From JANNNF01 sp963772935 (GTDB lineage Bacteria; Pseudomonadota; Alphaproteobacteria; Rhodobacterales; Rhodobacteraceae), in assembly GCA_963772935.1 (NCBI GenBank), contig CAVYZK010000009.1, positions 434,001 to 498,000 on the forward strand: a stretch of 64,000 bases of DNA. The letters are read 5' to 3'. Shown piece by piece: positions 18,706-28,014 of this stretch (within the stretch, counting starts at the first letter, position 1; every line of letters begins with the position of its first letter). Position numbers and translations under genes: made by a program. The notes under the pieces are model-generated. The model made no database searches. It was not told where the DNA came from and worked only from the letters and a program-made list of their open reading frames with translations.

Positions 18706-20038
18706 CTGTCGCTGCCTTTATGAAGGTCATCGGGTTCACAGGCGTGCCGCCGACGTGGACTTCGTAGTGAAGATGAGTACCGGTAGACCGGCCTGAATTT
18801 CCCATATCACCGATCCGTTCGCCGCGCGAGACCCTTTGGCCCACTGTCACGCGGATCTGGCTTTGGTGACCGTAAAGTGTTTCCAGCCCGAAGGCATGTT
18901 TGATGCGCACGACGCGGCCATAGCCCGAATCCCAGCCTGCATAGCTGACCACACCGTCCGCAGTGGCATAAATCGGGGTGCCATAGGCACCGGCCATGTC
19001 GGTGCCCGCGTGCATCCGGGTGCCAGCCCCTTTTGGATCACGGCGATAGCCGAAGCCGGAGGTCCAGCGGAACGCGTCATGCACGGGCATTCCGAACGGC
19101 GCCTTGAAGGCAGCGATGCGGTAAAGGTTCATCCGGTCCAGCCCGGACAGAATCGTATTGGCGCGCAATTCTTCGGCGGAGGGGCCTGCAGCGGCCCCTT
19201 TGGTGGACAGGTTGATCGGTGTCAGCGGGCCGCCCTGGCCGGAATACCCCTTGCGCACGGCGTCCAGCAGATCGTCCGGCGAGAGGCCTGCCTGACGGAA
19301 CATCTTGTCCAGCGGCTCCATCGACACGGTGACGGCTTCTTCCAACTGGGCGAAAATCACGTCGTTGCGGGCTTCGAGCGCCTTCTTTTCCTCGATCACC
19401 ACCAGCGCATCGGCGCGGGCCGCGTCGGCCACATCTTCCATCTTGTCGCGTTCGCGCGCCGTCGCGCCCAGAGCGCTTGCCAGAATATCCAGCGTGGCAA
19501 GCGCGTCATGCGCGCGCCCCACTTCGGTCGCCCCGCCCGACTTTTGCGTCAGGGCGGCGGTAACCCGGCTGGTTTCACCGCGCAATTCGTCGCGTTCCTT
19601 GATGGTGCGGCGCAGAGTGTTCTGGATCACGTCGATGCCGGTTTCCAGCTCGCGCCGACGGTCCTCTGACGCCAGCAGTCTGCCTTGCATATCAGACACT
19701 TGAGCAAGCGCGATGTTGAAGCGTTCCTGCGCGCGGGCGGCTTCGGTCGCGCGCAGATCGCGGTCGGCAGACAGCGCGTTCAGGCGTTCTTCGTACAGCG
19801 CCAACTGGCGTTGCGATTGTTCGCGTGACGATCCGGCCCCGATGGTATCCATCATCAGCACGGCAGTCGCCACAATGGTCCAGGCCACCGCAAGGGTGCC
19901 CACGGTGACGGCAATCGCCTGCGTGGCCGGGCGCAGGCGGACAAAGCGGGTGGTGTCGTCGGATTTCAGAAACAGGCGCTGTTCAGGAAAGTATTGATCA
20001 AGCGTTGTATGGATCCGAAAGGCGAGCCGTGTCAGCAC
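18695..20038 (-). CDS. M23 (LytM) family peptidoglycan peptidase, membrane anchored
   Basis: A 447-residue protein with a membrane helix at about residues 38-65 (AIAVTVGTLAVAWTIVATAV), a long coiled coil (about 70-240, rich in E/R/A heptads) and a C-terminal M23 domain at about 315-440. Zinc and catalytic residues are all there: HAGTDMAG (HxxxD) and GTHLHYEVH (HxH). It is therefore likely an active endopeptidase that cleaves crosslinks in the periplasm. It may pair with the bactofilin encoded just downstream. The start is the ATG at 20038. Confidence 0.92.
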   Translation of the reverse strand: MLTRLAFRIHTTLDQYFPEQRLFLKSDDTTRFVRLRPATQAIAVTVGTLAVAWTIVATAVLMMDTIGAGSSREQSQRQLALYEERLNALSADRDLRATEAARAQERFNIALAQVSDMQGRLLASEDRRRELETGIDVIQNTLRRTIKERDELRGETSRVTAALTQKSGGATEVGRAHDALATLDILASALGATARERDKMEDVADAARADALVVIEEKKALEARNDVIFAQLEEAVTVSMEPLDKMFRQAGLSPDDLLDAVRKGYSGQGGPLTPINLSTKGAAAGPSAEELRANTILSGLDRMNLYRIAAFKAPFGMPVHDAFRWTSGFGYRRDPKGAGTRMHAGTDMAGAYGTPIYATADGVVSYAGWDSGYGRVVRIKHAFGLETLYGHQSQIRVTVGQRVSRGERIGDMGNSGRSTGTHLHYEVHVGGTPVNPMTFIKAATDVF

Positions 20039-20185
20039 TGGGCGATGTTCCGTTCATTGCTAAAATTGCGCAAAGGCAGGGGCCTTGGCGCGTCCACAGG
20101 GTCTTTCATGCGCAACCTGCTTAGCCACAGGGTTTCAGGCTCGCAACAATTTTGACCAATCGGACGGAAGCCTTGCGCGACTCCG

Positions 20186-20214
20186 CGCCGATATCGGCGA
20201 AATACCGCCGATAT
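20186..20214. repeat. Stem-loop at the 3' side of the DUF455 gene
   Basis: A 14-base palindrome CGCCGATATCGGCG (20186-20199) is followed at 20206 by CGCCGATAT. This gives a perfect 9-base stem (ATATCGGCG with CGCCGATAT) around AAATAC, ending six bases from the DUF455 stop codon. On the plus strand it is followed by a T run. It may mark the mRNA end of the DUF455 transcript or be an operator upstream of the M23 gene. Confidence 0.5.
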
Positions 20215-20220
20215 TTTTCG

Positions 20221-21064
20221 CTATGTCCCGGTGTCTGCGACCTGATCTGCGGGCAGGTCTTCGGTCAGAGGCCAGTAGAAGTCAGGTGGCAGGCCTGCAT
20301 CGGCGCGTTTTTCCTCATTGAACGGCGGCTTCAGCCGGCCATGGAAATAGAGCCGTACAAGGCGGTGGAATTCGGGTTTGGGGTCGATGCCATCCCGCCC
20401 ACACAGCCAGTTGAACCATTTGGACCCGTAGGCCACATGGGCCACTTCCTCGGCATAGATGATGTTCAGGGCGGCAATGGCTTGGGCATCGCCGGCCTTG
20501 GTGAACAGGTCAATCATGCCGGGTGTCACGTCCAGCCCCCGCGCCTCCAGCACCATGGGCACCACGGCGAGGCGGCCCATCAGATCGCCCGCCGTATCCT
20601 CTGCCGCGCGCCACATGCCCGCATGGGCGGGCATCGCGCCGTAGTGGCTGCCGTGCGCCTCAAGACAGTCGCACATCAGGTTGAAATGCTTGGATTCCTC
20701 ATCTGCCGCCCTGACCCAGTCGTCATAGAAACCCGGCGGCATCGGGTGGTCGGCAAAGCGGGCGATCAGATCCCAATGCAGGTCCACCGCGTTAAGCTCG
20801 ATATGCGCCACGGCATGCAGCAGGGCGATGCGTCCCGTGGGGCTGCCGGGGCGGCGGCGGGGGACGTCTCGGGGGTCCAGCAGGTCAGGCTTTTCAGGCC
20901 GGGCGGGGTTTTCGGGGGGCCTCGTCTGCCCGATGGGCAAACATCGGCCATCCGCCCGGGCTGCAAACCAATGGGCAGCATGGGCACGCGACAGCGCGGT
21001 CTTGGCGCGGCCATCGGCGTGTCGTCAGCACCTGCACCGCCATGTCGGTCAGAGTCAGCGTCAC
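20221..21064 (-). CDS. DUF455 family ferritin-like protein (frameshifted near its N-terminus)
   Basis: The corrected protein is about 280 residues. The main frame is clear: LLHAVAHIELNAVDLHWDLI, then DEESKHFNLM, and IIYAEEVAHVAYG with HxxE pairs of a ferritin-like di-iron fold. The real start is inferred to be GTG at 21064 (frame MTLTLTDMAVQVLTT), overlapping the stop of the peroxiredoxin gene upstream. An extra base at about 21019 then breaks the frame, after which ADGRAKTALSRAHAAHWFAA leads into the main frame. The function of DUF455 is unproven; some members act as hydroxylase-like di-iron enzymes. It forms an operon with bcp. Confidence 0.85.
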
Positions 21065-21522
21065 AGCGCGCGGACCGCGGCCAGCACCTCGTCTGCATGG
21101 CCCTTTACGGACACTTTGTTCCAGACCTGCGCCACCTTGCCTGTGCCGTCGATCAGCACGGTGGTTCGTTCGATGCCCATGTAGGTCTTGCCATACATGC
21201 TTTTCTCCAGCCAGACGCCGTAGTCCTCGGACGTGGTGCCCGCCTCGTCCGATACCAGCACAACCCCAAGCCCGTGTTTCTTGCAGAACTTGTCATGGGC
21301 CTTGACGCTGTCTTTGCTGAGGCCAATGACCGTGGCCCCGGCGGCGGTGAAGTCGGCCAGACGGGCGGTGAAATCCTGGGCCTCCAGCGTGCAGCCGGGG
21401 GTGTCGTCCTTGGGGTAGAAATACAGCACCACCTTGCCGGGGCGCAGGGAGGACAGGGTCAGAGTGCTGCCGCCATCGCGCGGCAGGGTGAAATCGGGGG
21501 CCTCAGTTCCGGGGGTAATCAT
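21061..21522 (-). CDS. bcp: Thioredoxin-dependent peroxiredoxin (BCP/PrxQ)
   Basis: A 153-residue peroxiredoxin that reduces hydrogen peroxide and alkyl hydroperoxides in the cytoplasm. The peroxidatic Cys is in FYPKDDTPGCTLEAQDF, with the conserved P and T residues before it. This class usually has a second Cys five residues later (CTLEAC); here that residue is Q, so it appears to be a 1-Cys form. The active-site Arg lies in GIERTTVLIDG. The second ATG (21522) is favoured because AAGGAG lies six bases upstream; the first is at 21528. It is followed by the DUF455 gene with a GTGA overlap. Confidence 0.9.
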   Translation of the reverse strand: MITPGTEAPDFTLPRDGGSTLTLSSLRPGKVVLYFYPKDDTPGCTLEAQDFTARLADFTAAGATVIGLSKDSVKAHDKFCKKHGLGVVLVSDEAGTTSEDYGVWLEKSMYGKTYMGIERTTVLIDGTGKVAQVWNKVSVKGHADEVLAAVRAL

Positions 21523-21647
21523 GGGCATCTCCTTGCCAGATCGGTCACAATGCTTTGTGTTCTAGTTGCCAATCGCCAAAGATAAAGGCAAGGGCAGCGT
21601 CAGGTGGCATGAGGCCCCCAGAAAGTTAAAAAGGCACCCTAGCCCAC

Positions 21648-24600
21648 ATGGATCAGGCCGAGGCCTCTGCGCTGCGCGAGACCGCCCCGCCCCCCCGCAA
21701 GCGCCGGCAGGGGCGGTTCGGGTTCTGGCTGCTGGTCACGACGATTGTGCTGTTGTTCAGCCTTGCGTTCGGGGTGATGGCGCTGTCGGGCAAGACGTTG
21801 CGTCTGCCGGTCTGGGCGGTGGCGGAACTGGAGGCGCGGCTGAACGCGGCGGTTATCCCTGCGGCCAAACTGCCGCCCGGATCGGCGCTGTCGGTCGGGG
21901 CGGTCGATCTGACGGTGGACCGCGATCTGGTGCCGCGCTTCCGGCTGGAGGATTTGCGGCTGCTGCGCCCCGGTGGGGCGGCATTGATCACCCTGCCAGA
22001 GGCGCGGGTGTCGCTTGACCCGGGCGCGCTGCTGCGGGGACATGTGCAGGTGGCGGCGGTGCGCATATCGGGCGCGCGGCTGTCAGCGCGGCGCGGGGCG
22101 GACGGGCAGTTTGATTTTGCCATCGGCGTCTCGGGTCAGGGCACCCGTTTTGCCGGGTTTGCACAAGTGCTGGACGCGGTCGATGCAGCGTTTGCCAGCC
22201 CCGCACTGGCATCGCTGCGGCTGATTGAGGCTGAAGCGCTGACGCTGACCCTGAACGACGCCCGCGCCGGGCGGACGTGGGAGGTGGGCGACGGGCGGCT
22301 GGTCATCGAGAACCAGCCCGATGCCGTGCGGGCCGAGTTGGGGGTGTCGCTGCTGGGGGCGCAGACCCCGGCGCAGGCGGTGGTGACGGTGACGACCGCC
22401 AAGGCCGACAGCTCGGCCAGGATCACGGCCACCGTCGATGCGGTGGCCGCCGCCGACATTGCGGCCTTCGCGCCGCCGCTGGCATTTCTGACGGTGGTCG
22501 ATGCGCCGATTTCGGGCCAGATCGAAACCACGCTTGCGCCCGAGGGCGCGCTTGCGGCGTTTCAGGGCGAGCTGACCTTTGGCAAGGGCGCGCTGCGCCC
22601 CAGCCCCGGGGCGCTGCCCGTGGCTTTTGATCGGGCCGGCGTGGCGCTGTCTTATGATCCGGCTGCGGCAAAAGTCACCCTGCAACGTCTGTCGGTGGAA
22701 AGCCCGTCGGTGCGATTGTCGGCGACAGGGCAAAGCTATCTGTTGGACGGTGCAGGCCAGCCGATTGCGCCGGGCGACGTGCCCGCGACCGTTCTGGGCC
22801 AGTTGTCCATGTCAGAGGTGATGGTGGACCCCGCGGGGCTGTTTGTCGAACCGGTGCGCTTTACCCAGGGGGCGCTGGATTGGCGGATGCGGCTGAACCC
22901 GTTCCGCGTTGATCTGGGGCAGTTGAGCCTTACGGAAGGCGATGAACGCCTGTTGGTAAAGGGCAAGGTATCGGCAGACCCCAAGGGCTGGCAGGCAGCG
23001 TTGGACGTCGGCCTGAACCGGATCACCACGGGGCGGTTGATGACGTTGTGGCCCTTGGCGGCGGTGCCGCGCACGCGGGCGTGGCTGGTGGCGAATGTGC
23101 AGGAAGGCGCTCTGTCGGATGTGCGTGCCGCCCTGCGCATCGCACCGGGGGCCGAGCCGCGCTTTACCCTTGGCTATGAATTTGCCGATACCGATGTGCG
23201 GTTTCTAAAGACCCTGCCGCCCATTCAGGACGGGTTTGGCCATGCGACGATCGAAGGCACGGCCTATACCCTTGTGCTGGACAAGGGCCGGGTGACGCCG
23301 CCCTTGGGCGGGGATATCGACATGGCGGGGTCTGTATTCCGGGTGCCGGATATCACGCAAAAACCCGCCCGCGGGGCGATCACCCTGCGCACCGACAGCA
23401 GCCTGACCGCAGCCCTTTCCTTGCTGGACCAGCCGCCGTTCCAGTTTCTGACCAAGGCGGGGCAGCCGGTGGATATTGGCACCGGGAGGGCGCGGTTGGT
23501 GGCTGAACTGGGCCTGCCGTTGGTCGGCAAGGTGGGCATTGCCGAGATCGACTATACCGCCACCGGCACGGTGACAGATATGGCATCGTCGGTGATCGTG
23601 CCGGGCCGCGCGATTGTGGTGCCGGTGTTGGCAGTGCGGCTGGACGAGCAGGGGATGGCGTTGTCGGGGCAGGGTACGTTGGGCAAGATGCCGTTTGACG
23701 TGACTTACAGCCAACGGTTTGCGCCCGACCAGAAGGGCAAATCCAAGGTCGAGGGAACGGTCAGTTTGTCTGACGCCGCGTTGCGCGACTTTGGGGTCGA
23801 GCTGCCGGAAGGGTCGGTGGCGGGCACCGGGCAGGGGCAGATCACGATTGATCTGGTCAAGGGCCAGCCTGCCAAGCTGGCGTTGGTGTCGGACCTGAAC
23901 CGCATGACCCTGCGGCTGGATGCGCTTGGCTGGGTTAAGCCGGCCGGCACGCTGGGGCGGCTGGAGGCGGAGGCCACGCTTGGCGCGCAGCCCGAGGTCA
24001 GCAAGCTGATGCTGAAAGCCCCGGGGTTGACCGCGACGGGCAGATTGACCACGCGGACCGGTGGCGGCCTTGATGTGGCCACGTTCGGCACGGTTCAGGC
24101 TGGGGAGTGGATGGATGCGTCGGTCACGCTGACCGGGCGTGGCAAGGGCAAGCCGGTGGATATCGCGGTGACGGGCGGCAGTATTGATCTGCGGCGGATG
24201 CCCGATGGTGGTAGCGGCAAGGGGGCGGGCAGCCCCTTTACCCTGCAACTGGACGAGGTGATCGTGTCGCAATCCATGCGGCTGAACCGTTTTCGGGGGG
24301 AGTTTTCGCCGCGAGGTGGGCTGAACGGGTCGTTCACGGCACTCGTCAATCGCGCAGGTCCGGTACAGGGCACCGTGGTGCCCAGCAAGGCAGGGTCGGC
24401 GGTGCGGCTGGTGTCGGATGATGCGGGTGCGGTGATGTCGGCAGCGGGGGTCATGTCCAACGGGCGAGGTGGGTCGATGGACCTGCAACTGTCGCCTCGG
24501 GGCAAGGGTACTTATGCGGGCCGTGCCACCTTCAAGGATTTGCGGGTGCGCGATGCCCCGGTGCTGGCGGAACTGCTGTCGGCGGTGTCGGTGGTGGGGC

Positions 24601-24971
24601 TGTTGGAACAGTTCAACGGCAATGGCCTGCTGTTCAGCGATGGTGAGGTTGATTTCGTGCTGACCCCTGCGGCGGTACAGATCACCCGGGGGTCGGCGGT
24701 GGGGTTGTCATTGGGCATTTCGATGGCGGGACTGTACCGTAGCGATACCGGGCGGATTGATCTGCAAGGGGTGGTCTCGCCGATTTATTTGGTCAACGGC
24801 ATCGGCGCGCTGTTTTCCAAGCGCGGCGAAGGGGTGTTCGGCTTCAACTACCGCATGACCGGGCCGGTGGCCGACCCCGATGTGTCAGTCAATCCGCTGT
24901 CGATCTTTACCCCTGGCATGTTCCGTGAGATTTTCCGCCGTGCCCCCCCCACCTTGAAGAACAGCGGATAA
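21648..24971 (+). CDS. AsmA-like / DUF3971 domain envelope protein (YhdP type)
   Basis: An 1107-residue protein with one N-terminal membrane helix (about residues 22-48, FGFWLLVTTIVLLFSLAFGVMA) and a very long periplasmic beta-rich body. The repeated patterns (VGAVDLTVDRDLVPRFRLED, LDPGALLRGHVQVAAVRISG) fit the AsmA/TamB superfamily, including DUF3971 and an AsmA_2 C-terminal region (FNGNGLLFSDGEVDFVLTP, then INGIGALFSKRGEGVFGFNY). Members form bridges between inner and outer membranes for lipid transport; YhdP is the closest well-studied protein. That role is inferred from the family. The start ATG has no strong ribosome site. It lies just upstream of queA. Confidence 0.88.
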   Translation: MDQAEASALRETAPPPRKRRQGRFGFWLLVTTIVLLFSLAFGVMALSGKTLRLPVWAVAELEARLNAAVIPAAKLPPGSALSVGAVDLTVDRDLVPRFRLEDLRLLRPGGAALITLPEARVSLDPGALLRGHVQVAAVRISGARLSARRGADGQFDFAIGVSGQGTRFAGFAQVLDAVDAAFASPALASLRLIEAEALTLTLNDARAGRTWEVGDGRLVIENQPDAVRAELGVSLLGAQTPAQAVVTVTTAKADSSARITATVDAVAAADIAAFAPPLAFLTVVDAPISGQIETTLAPEGALAAFQGELTFGKGALRPSPGALPVAFDRAGVALSYDPAAAKVTLQRLSVESPSVRLSATGQSYLLDGAGQPIAPGDVPATVLGQLSMSEVMVDPAGLFVEPVRFTQGALDWRMRLNPFRVDLGQLSLTEGDERLLVKGKVSADPKGWQAALDVGLNRITTGRLMTLWPLAAVPRTRAWLVANVQEGALSDVRAALRIAPGAEPRFTLGYEFADTDVRFLKTLPPIQDGFGHATIEGTAYTLVLDKGRVTPPLGGDIDMAGSVFRVPDITQKPARGAITLRTDSSLTAALSLLDQPPFQFLTKAGQPVDIGTGRARLVAELGLPLVGKVGIAEIDYTATGTVTDMASSVIVPGRAIVVPVLAVRLDEQGMALSGQGTLGKMPFDVTYSQRFAPDQKGKSKVEGTVSLSDAALRDFGVELPEGSVAGTGQGQITIDLVKGQPAKLALVSDLNRMTLRLDALGWVKPAGTLGRLEAEATLGAQPEVSKLMLKAPGLTATGRLTTRTGGGLDVATFGTVQAGEWMDASVTLTGRGKGKPVDIAVTGGSIDLRRMPDGGSGKGAGSPFTLQLDEVIVSQSMRLNRFRGEFSPRGGLNGSFTALVNRAGPVQGTVVPSKAGSAVRLVSDDAGAVMSAAGVMSNGRGGSMDLQLSPRGKGTYAGRATFKDLRVRDAPVLAELLSAVSVVGLLEQFNGNGLLFSDGEVDFVLTPAAVQITRGSAVGLSLGISMAGLYRSDTGRIDLQGVVSPIYLVNGIGALFSKRGEGVFGFNYRMTGPVADPDVSVNPLSIFTPGMFREIFRRAPPTLKNSG

Positions 24972-24980
24972 GGCACGCAG

Positions 24981-26012
24981 ATGAATCTGTCGGATTTTGA
25001 TTTTGACCTGCCCGAGAGGCTGATCGCCACCCGGCCCGCCCATCCCCGCACCGCCGCACGGTTGCTGGTGGCCCAAGGGGATGCGATCACCGACGCCCAT
25101 GTGTTCGATCTGCCGCGCTATCTGCGCCCCGGCGACCGGCTGGTGCTGAACAACACGCGGGTCATCCCGGCGCGCCTGTTTGGGCAGCGCACACGGGGCG
25201 AGGCGGTGGCGAAGGTCGAGGTGACGCTGCTGGAACCGCAGGCGCAGGGCTGGCGGGCCTTGGCCAAACCGCTGCGCAAAGTGCAGGTGGGCGAGGTGAT
25301 CGTGTTTTCCGATCAGTTGTCGGCCACCGTCGCGGCGAAGACTGACACTGACCTGACACTGGCGTTCAACCTGACCGGCCCCGATTTTGATGCCGCCCTG
25401 AACGCCGCAGGGTTCATGCCCTTGCCGCCCTATATCGCCGCCAAACGCGCGGCGGATGAGGCGGACAAATCCGACTACCAGACCGTCTTTGCCCGCCATG
25501 CCGGGGCCGTCGCCGCCCCGACCGCCAGCTTGCATTTCGATGCGGGGCTGCTGGCGCAGCTTGCCGCCATGGGCGTCGATTTCACGGAAGTGACCCTGCA
25601 TGTGGGGGCGGGCACCTTTCTGCCGGTCAAGGTCGAGGATGTGACCACCCACAAGATGCACGCCGAATGGGGCGAGGTCACGCCCGAGGCCGCAGCCCAG
25701 ATCAACGCGACCAAGGCGGCGGGGGGCCGGGTGATTCCGGTCGGCACCACGGCGTTGCGGTTGATCGAAAGTGCGGCGGCTACGGGCAAGATGCAGCCAT
25801 GGCAGGGCACCACTGATATCTTCATCTACCCCGGATACCGCTTTCGCGTGGCCGATGCGCTGATGACCAATTTTCACCTTCCCAAATCGACGCTGCTGAT
25901 GCTGGTGTCGGCGTTGATGGGCAAGGCGCGGATGGATGCGGTCTATGCGCATGCCATCGCAGACAGCTATCGCTTTTTCAGTTATGGCGACGCATCCTTG
26001 CTGATCCCGTAG
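24981..26012 (+). CDS. queA: S-adenosylmethionine:tRNA ribosyltransferase-isomerase
   Basis: A 343-residue enzyme that transfers and isomerises the ribosyl group of SAM to make epoxyqueuosine in tRNA. Typical blocks are intact: MNLSDFDFDLPERLIATRPA at the start, VLNNTRVIPARLFGQR, the conserved TASLHFD motif and LHVGAGTFLPV, then TDIFIYPGYRF, MTNFHLPKSTLLMLVSAL and YRFFSYGDASLL at the end. Normal length and start. It begins nine bases after the AsmA-like gene and is probably co-transcribed with it. Confidence 0.97.
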   Translation: MNLSDFDFDLPERLIATRPAHPRTAARLLVAQGDAITDAHVFDLPRYLRPGDRLVLNNTRVIPARLFGQRTRGEAVAKVEVTLLEPQAQGWRALAKPLRKVQVGEVIVFSDQLSATVAAKTDTDLTLAFNLTGPDFDAALNAAGFMPLPPYIAAKRAADEADKSDYQTVFARHAGAVAAPTASLHFDAGLLAQLAAMGVDFTEVTLHVGAGTFLPVKVEDVTTHKMHAEWGEVTPEAAAQINATKAAGGRVIPVGTTALRLIESAAATGKMQPWQGTTDIFIYPGYRFRVADALMTNFHLPKSTLLMLVSALMGKARMDAVYAHAIADSYRFFSYGDASLLIP

Positions 26013-26060
26013 GATGGGCGCTCTGCCCAACCTCACAACCGCCCCATACGGAGCCCGCCT

Positions 26061-27293
26061 ATGCTGAAAGTTCTGTCCACCACCTGGCCGCTGCTGATGG
26101 GGGTGATGTTGCTGATGGTGGGCAACGGGGTGCAGGGCACGATCCTTGGTATTCGCGGCAACCTCGTGGGGTTTTCGACCTTTCAGCTTTCCATGGTGAT
26201 GTCGGCCTATTTTCTTGGCTTTCTGTTCGGGTCGCGCATCGCCCCCGAAATGATCCGCCGGGTCGGGCATATCCGGGTGTTTGCAGCCCTTGGGTCGCTG
26301 ATCTCGGCGATTCTGGTGGTTTATCCGGTGGTGCCGGACTGGATCGCGTGGTCGGCGCTGCGGGTGCTGTCGGGGTTCTGCTTTTCCGGCATCTACATCT
26401 GTGCCGAAAGCTGGCTGAACAACACCGCCACCAATGAAACGCGGGGGCAGGCCCTGTCGGCCTATATGATCGTGCAGATGCTGGGGATCATCGCCAGTCA
26501 GGTGTTGCTGAACACGCCCGACCCGTCAGGATTTGCGCTGTTCATCATTCCATCGGTTCTGGTGTCGCTGGCCTTCATGCCGATCCTGCTGGCCACAGCC
26601 CCGGCGCCCACCTTTGCCACCACCAAGGGGCTGAGCTTCAAGGCGCTGTTCCGCATCTCGCCCTTGGGCTGCGTGGGGATGCTGCTGACGGGGGGTGTGT
26701 TTTCGGCGATGTTCGGTATGGCCTCGGTCTGGGGCTCGCGGCAGGGGCTTGGGATCAGCGGCGTGTCGATGTTTGTCGGCGCGATGTATATTGGCGGGCT
26801 GGTGCTGCAATACCCCATCGGCTGGCTGTCCGACCGGATGGACCGGCGCAATCTGATCATGGGCCTGTCTGCCGCAGCCGCACTGGCCATGCTGGTGCCA
26901 GTGGCGGTTTATCTGCCGTTCTGGGGCTATCTTGGCGTCGCCCTTTTGCTGGGGGGCATCACCAACCCGGTCTATGCGCTGCTGATCGCCTATACCAACG
27001 ACTTCCTGTCGCGAGAGGAAATGCCTGCGGCCTCGGCGGGGCTGATCTTTCTGAACGGGTTCGGCGCGATCTTTGGTCCGCTGATCACCGGCTGGATGAT
27101 GGAAACCGTGGGGTCGCACGGGTTTTTCCTGTTCATCGCCATTCTTTACGCGATGCTTGCGGGCTATGCCCTGTGGCGGATGGGGCGGCGTGCGGCGCCT
27201 GCGGTGACGGGCATGTTCACCAATCTGTCGCCCAATGCCTCGTCCCTTGCGGTTGAGGCTGTGCTGGAAAAGGGGCAGGACATCCGGCGCTGA
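26061..27293 (+). CDS. MFS transporter
   Basis: A 410-residue integral membrane protein with about twelve hydrophobic segments. The N-terminal half includes GNLVGFSTFQLSMVMSAYFL and FGSRIAPEMIRRVGHIRVF, and the second half the typical loop QYPIGWLSDRMDRRN (MFS signature between TM8 and TM9). The closest resemblance is to the UMF/CynX-like or YcaD-type MFS branch, so the substrate is unknown. ATG at 26061 is preceded by CGGAG. It follows queA by 48 bases and may share its transcript. Confidence 0.85.
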   Translation: MLKVLSTTWPLLMGVMLLMVGNGVQGTILGIRGNLVGFSTFQLSMVMSAYFLGFLFGSRIAPEMIRRVGHIRVFAALGSLISAILVVYPVVPDWIAWSALRVLSGFCFSGIYICAESWLNNTATNETRGQALSAYMIVQMLGIIASQVLLNTPDPSGFALFIIPSVLVSLAFMPILLATAPAPTFATTKGLSFKALFRISPLGCVGMLLTGGVFSAMFGMASVWGSRQGLGISGVSMFVGAMYIGGLVLQYPIGWLSDRMDRRNLIMGLSAAAALAMLVPVAVYLPFWGYLGVALLLGGITNPVYALLIAYTNDFLSREEMPAASAGLIFLNGFGAIFGPLITGWMMETVGSHGFFLFIAILYAMLAGYALWRMGRRAAPAVTGMFTNLSPNASSLAVEAVLEKGQDIRR

Positions 27294-27348
27294 TGGTTGC
27301 GGGCGGGCGTTTTCCCTGCCACGCTGGCAGCCTAAGTGGAGGCGTGCA

Positions 27349-27920
27349 ATGTCTGACCCGGTTGAAGTGCTTGATTTCTGGCTGGGCGAGGTTGGCCCGG
27401 ATGGTTGGTATGCGGGCGGTGATGCGATAGACGCTGCCTGCCGCGATGGCTTTGCCGCGTTGTGGCAGGCCGCAGCCGATGGCGGGCTGGACCATTGGGT
27501 GGAAGGTGCGGTGGGCACATTGGCCTATCTGATCGTGACCGATCAGTTCCCGCGCAACATCCACCGGGGCAGCGCATTGGCCTTTGCCACTGACCCGCTC
27601 GCCCTTGCCGCCGCAAAAAAGGCCGTGGCCGCAGGCTGGGACATGGACGCCCCCGAACCCGAGCGGCAGTTTTTCTACATGCCGTTTGAACATTCGGAAC
27701 ACCCCGATGATCAGGCCATGGCCGTGGAGTTGCTGACGGAACGTCTGGCATCGGACCCCGACATGGCGCTGCATGCCCGCGCGCATCAGGCGGTGATCGC
27801 GCGCTATGGCCGATTTCCCACCCGAAACGCAGCGCTTGGGCCGCGAAAATACCGCAGCCGAGGAGCGAATATCTTGCACAGGGAGGCTACGCTGCTTTGG
27901 TGCAGGCGATGAAACCCTAG
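27349..27920 (+). CDS. DUF924 family protein (two frameshifts near its C-terminus)
   Basis: About 189 residues when corrected. The conserved start VLDFWLGEVGPDGWYAGGDA, then TDQFPRNIHRGS and FFYMPFEHSEHPDDQ identify the DUF924 family, all-helical proteins of unknown function that may have a tetratricopeptide-like fold. After PTRNAALG the frame breaks at the GGG of 27838-27840 and again at 27868-27869. Removing one base at each restores GRENTAAEER and YLAQGGYAALVQAMKP and a stop at 27918-27920. The start has GGAGG eight bases upstream. It is monocistronic, between an MFS gene and lpd. Confidence 0.85.
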
Positions 27921-27976
27921 CCATGCACCCCGCGCATAGGCCCGCAGCACTGGCAGCGTTGCTTGGGCTTTCAGAA

Positions 27977-27994
27977 TAGTTTAATGCCAAACTA
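27977..27994. promoter_or_regulatory. Inverted repeat upstream of lpd
   Basis: TAGTTT and AAACTA form 6-base arms with a 6-base spacer. They end 20 bases before the lpd start codon, just before the GGAGGAGGG ribosome site. A possible operator. Confidence 0.35.
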
Positions 27995-28014
27995 CTTTTT
28001 CGGAGGAGGGAAAG

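Noticed and set aside
23205..24488. Minus-strand open frame (427 codons) inside the AsmA-like gene
   Set aside because: Antisense shadow with low-complexity Arg/His/Pro composition.
24885..26270. Minus-strand open frame (461 codons) over queA
   Set aside because: Antisense to queA, which has full family motifs; composition is shadow-like.
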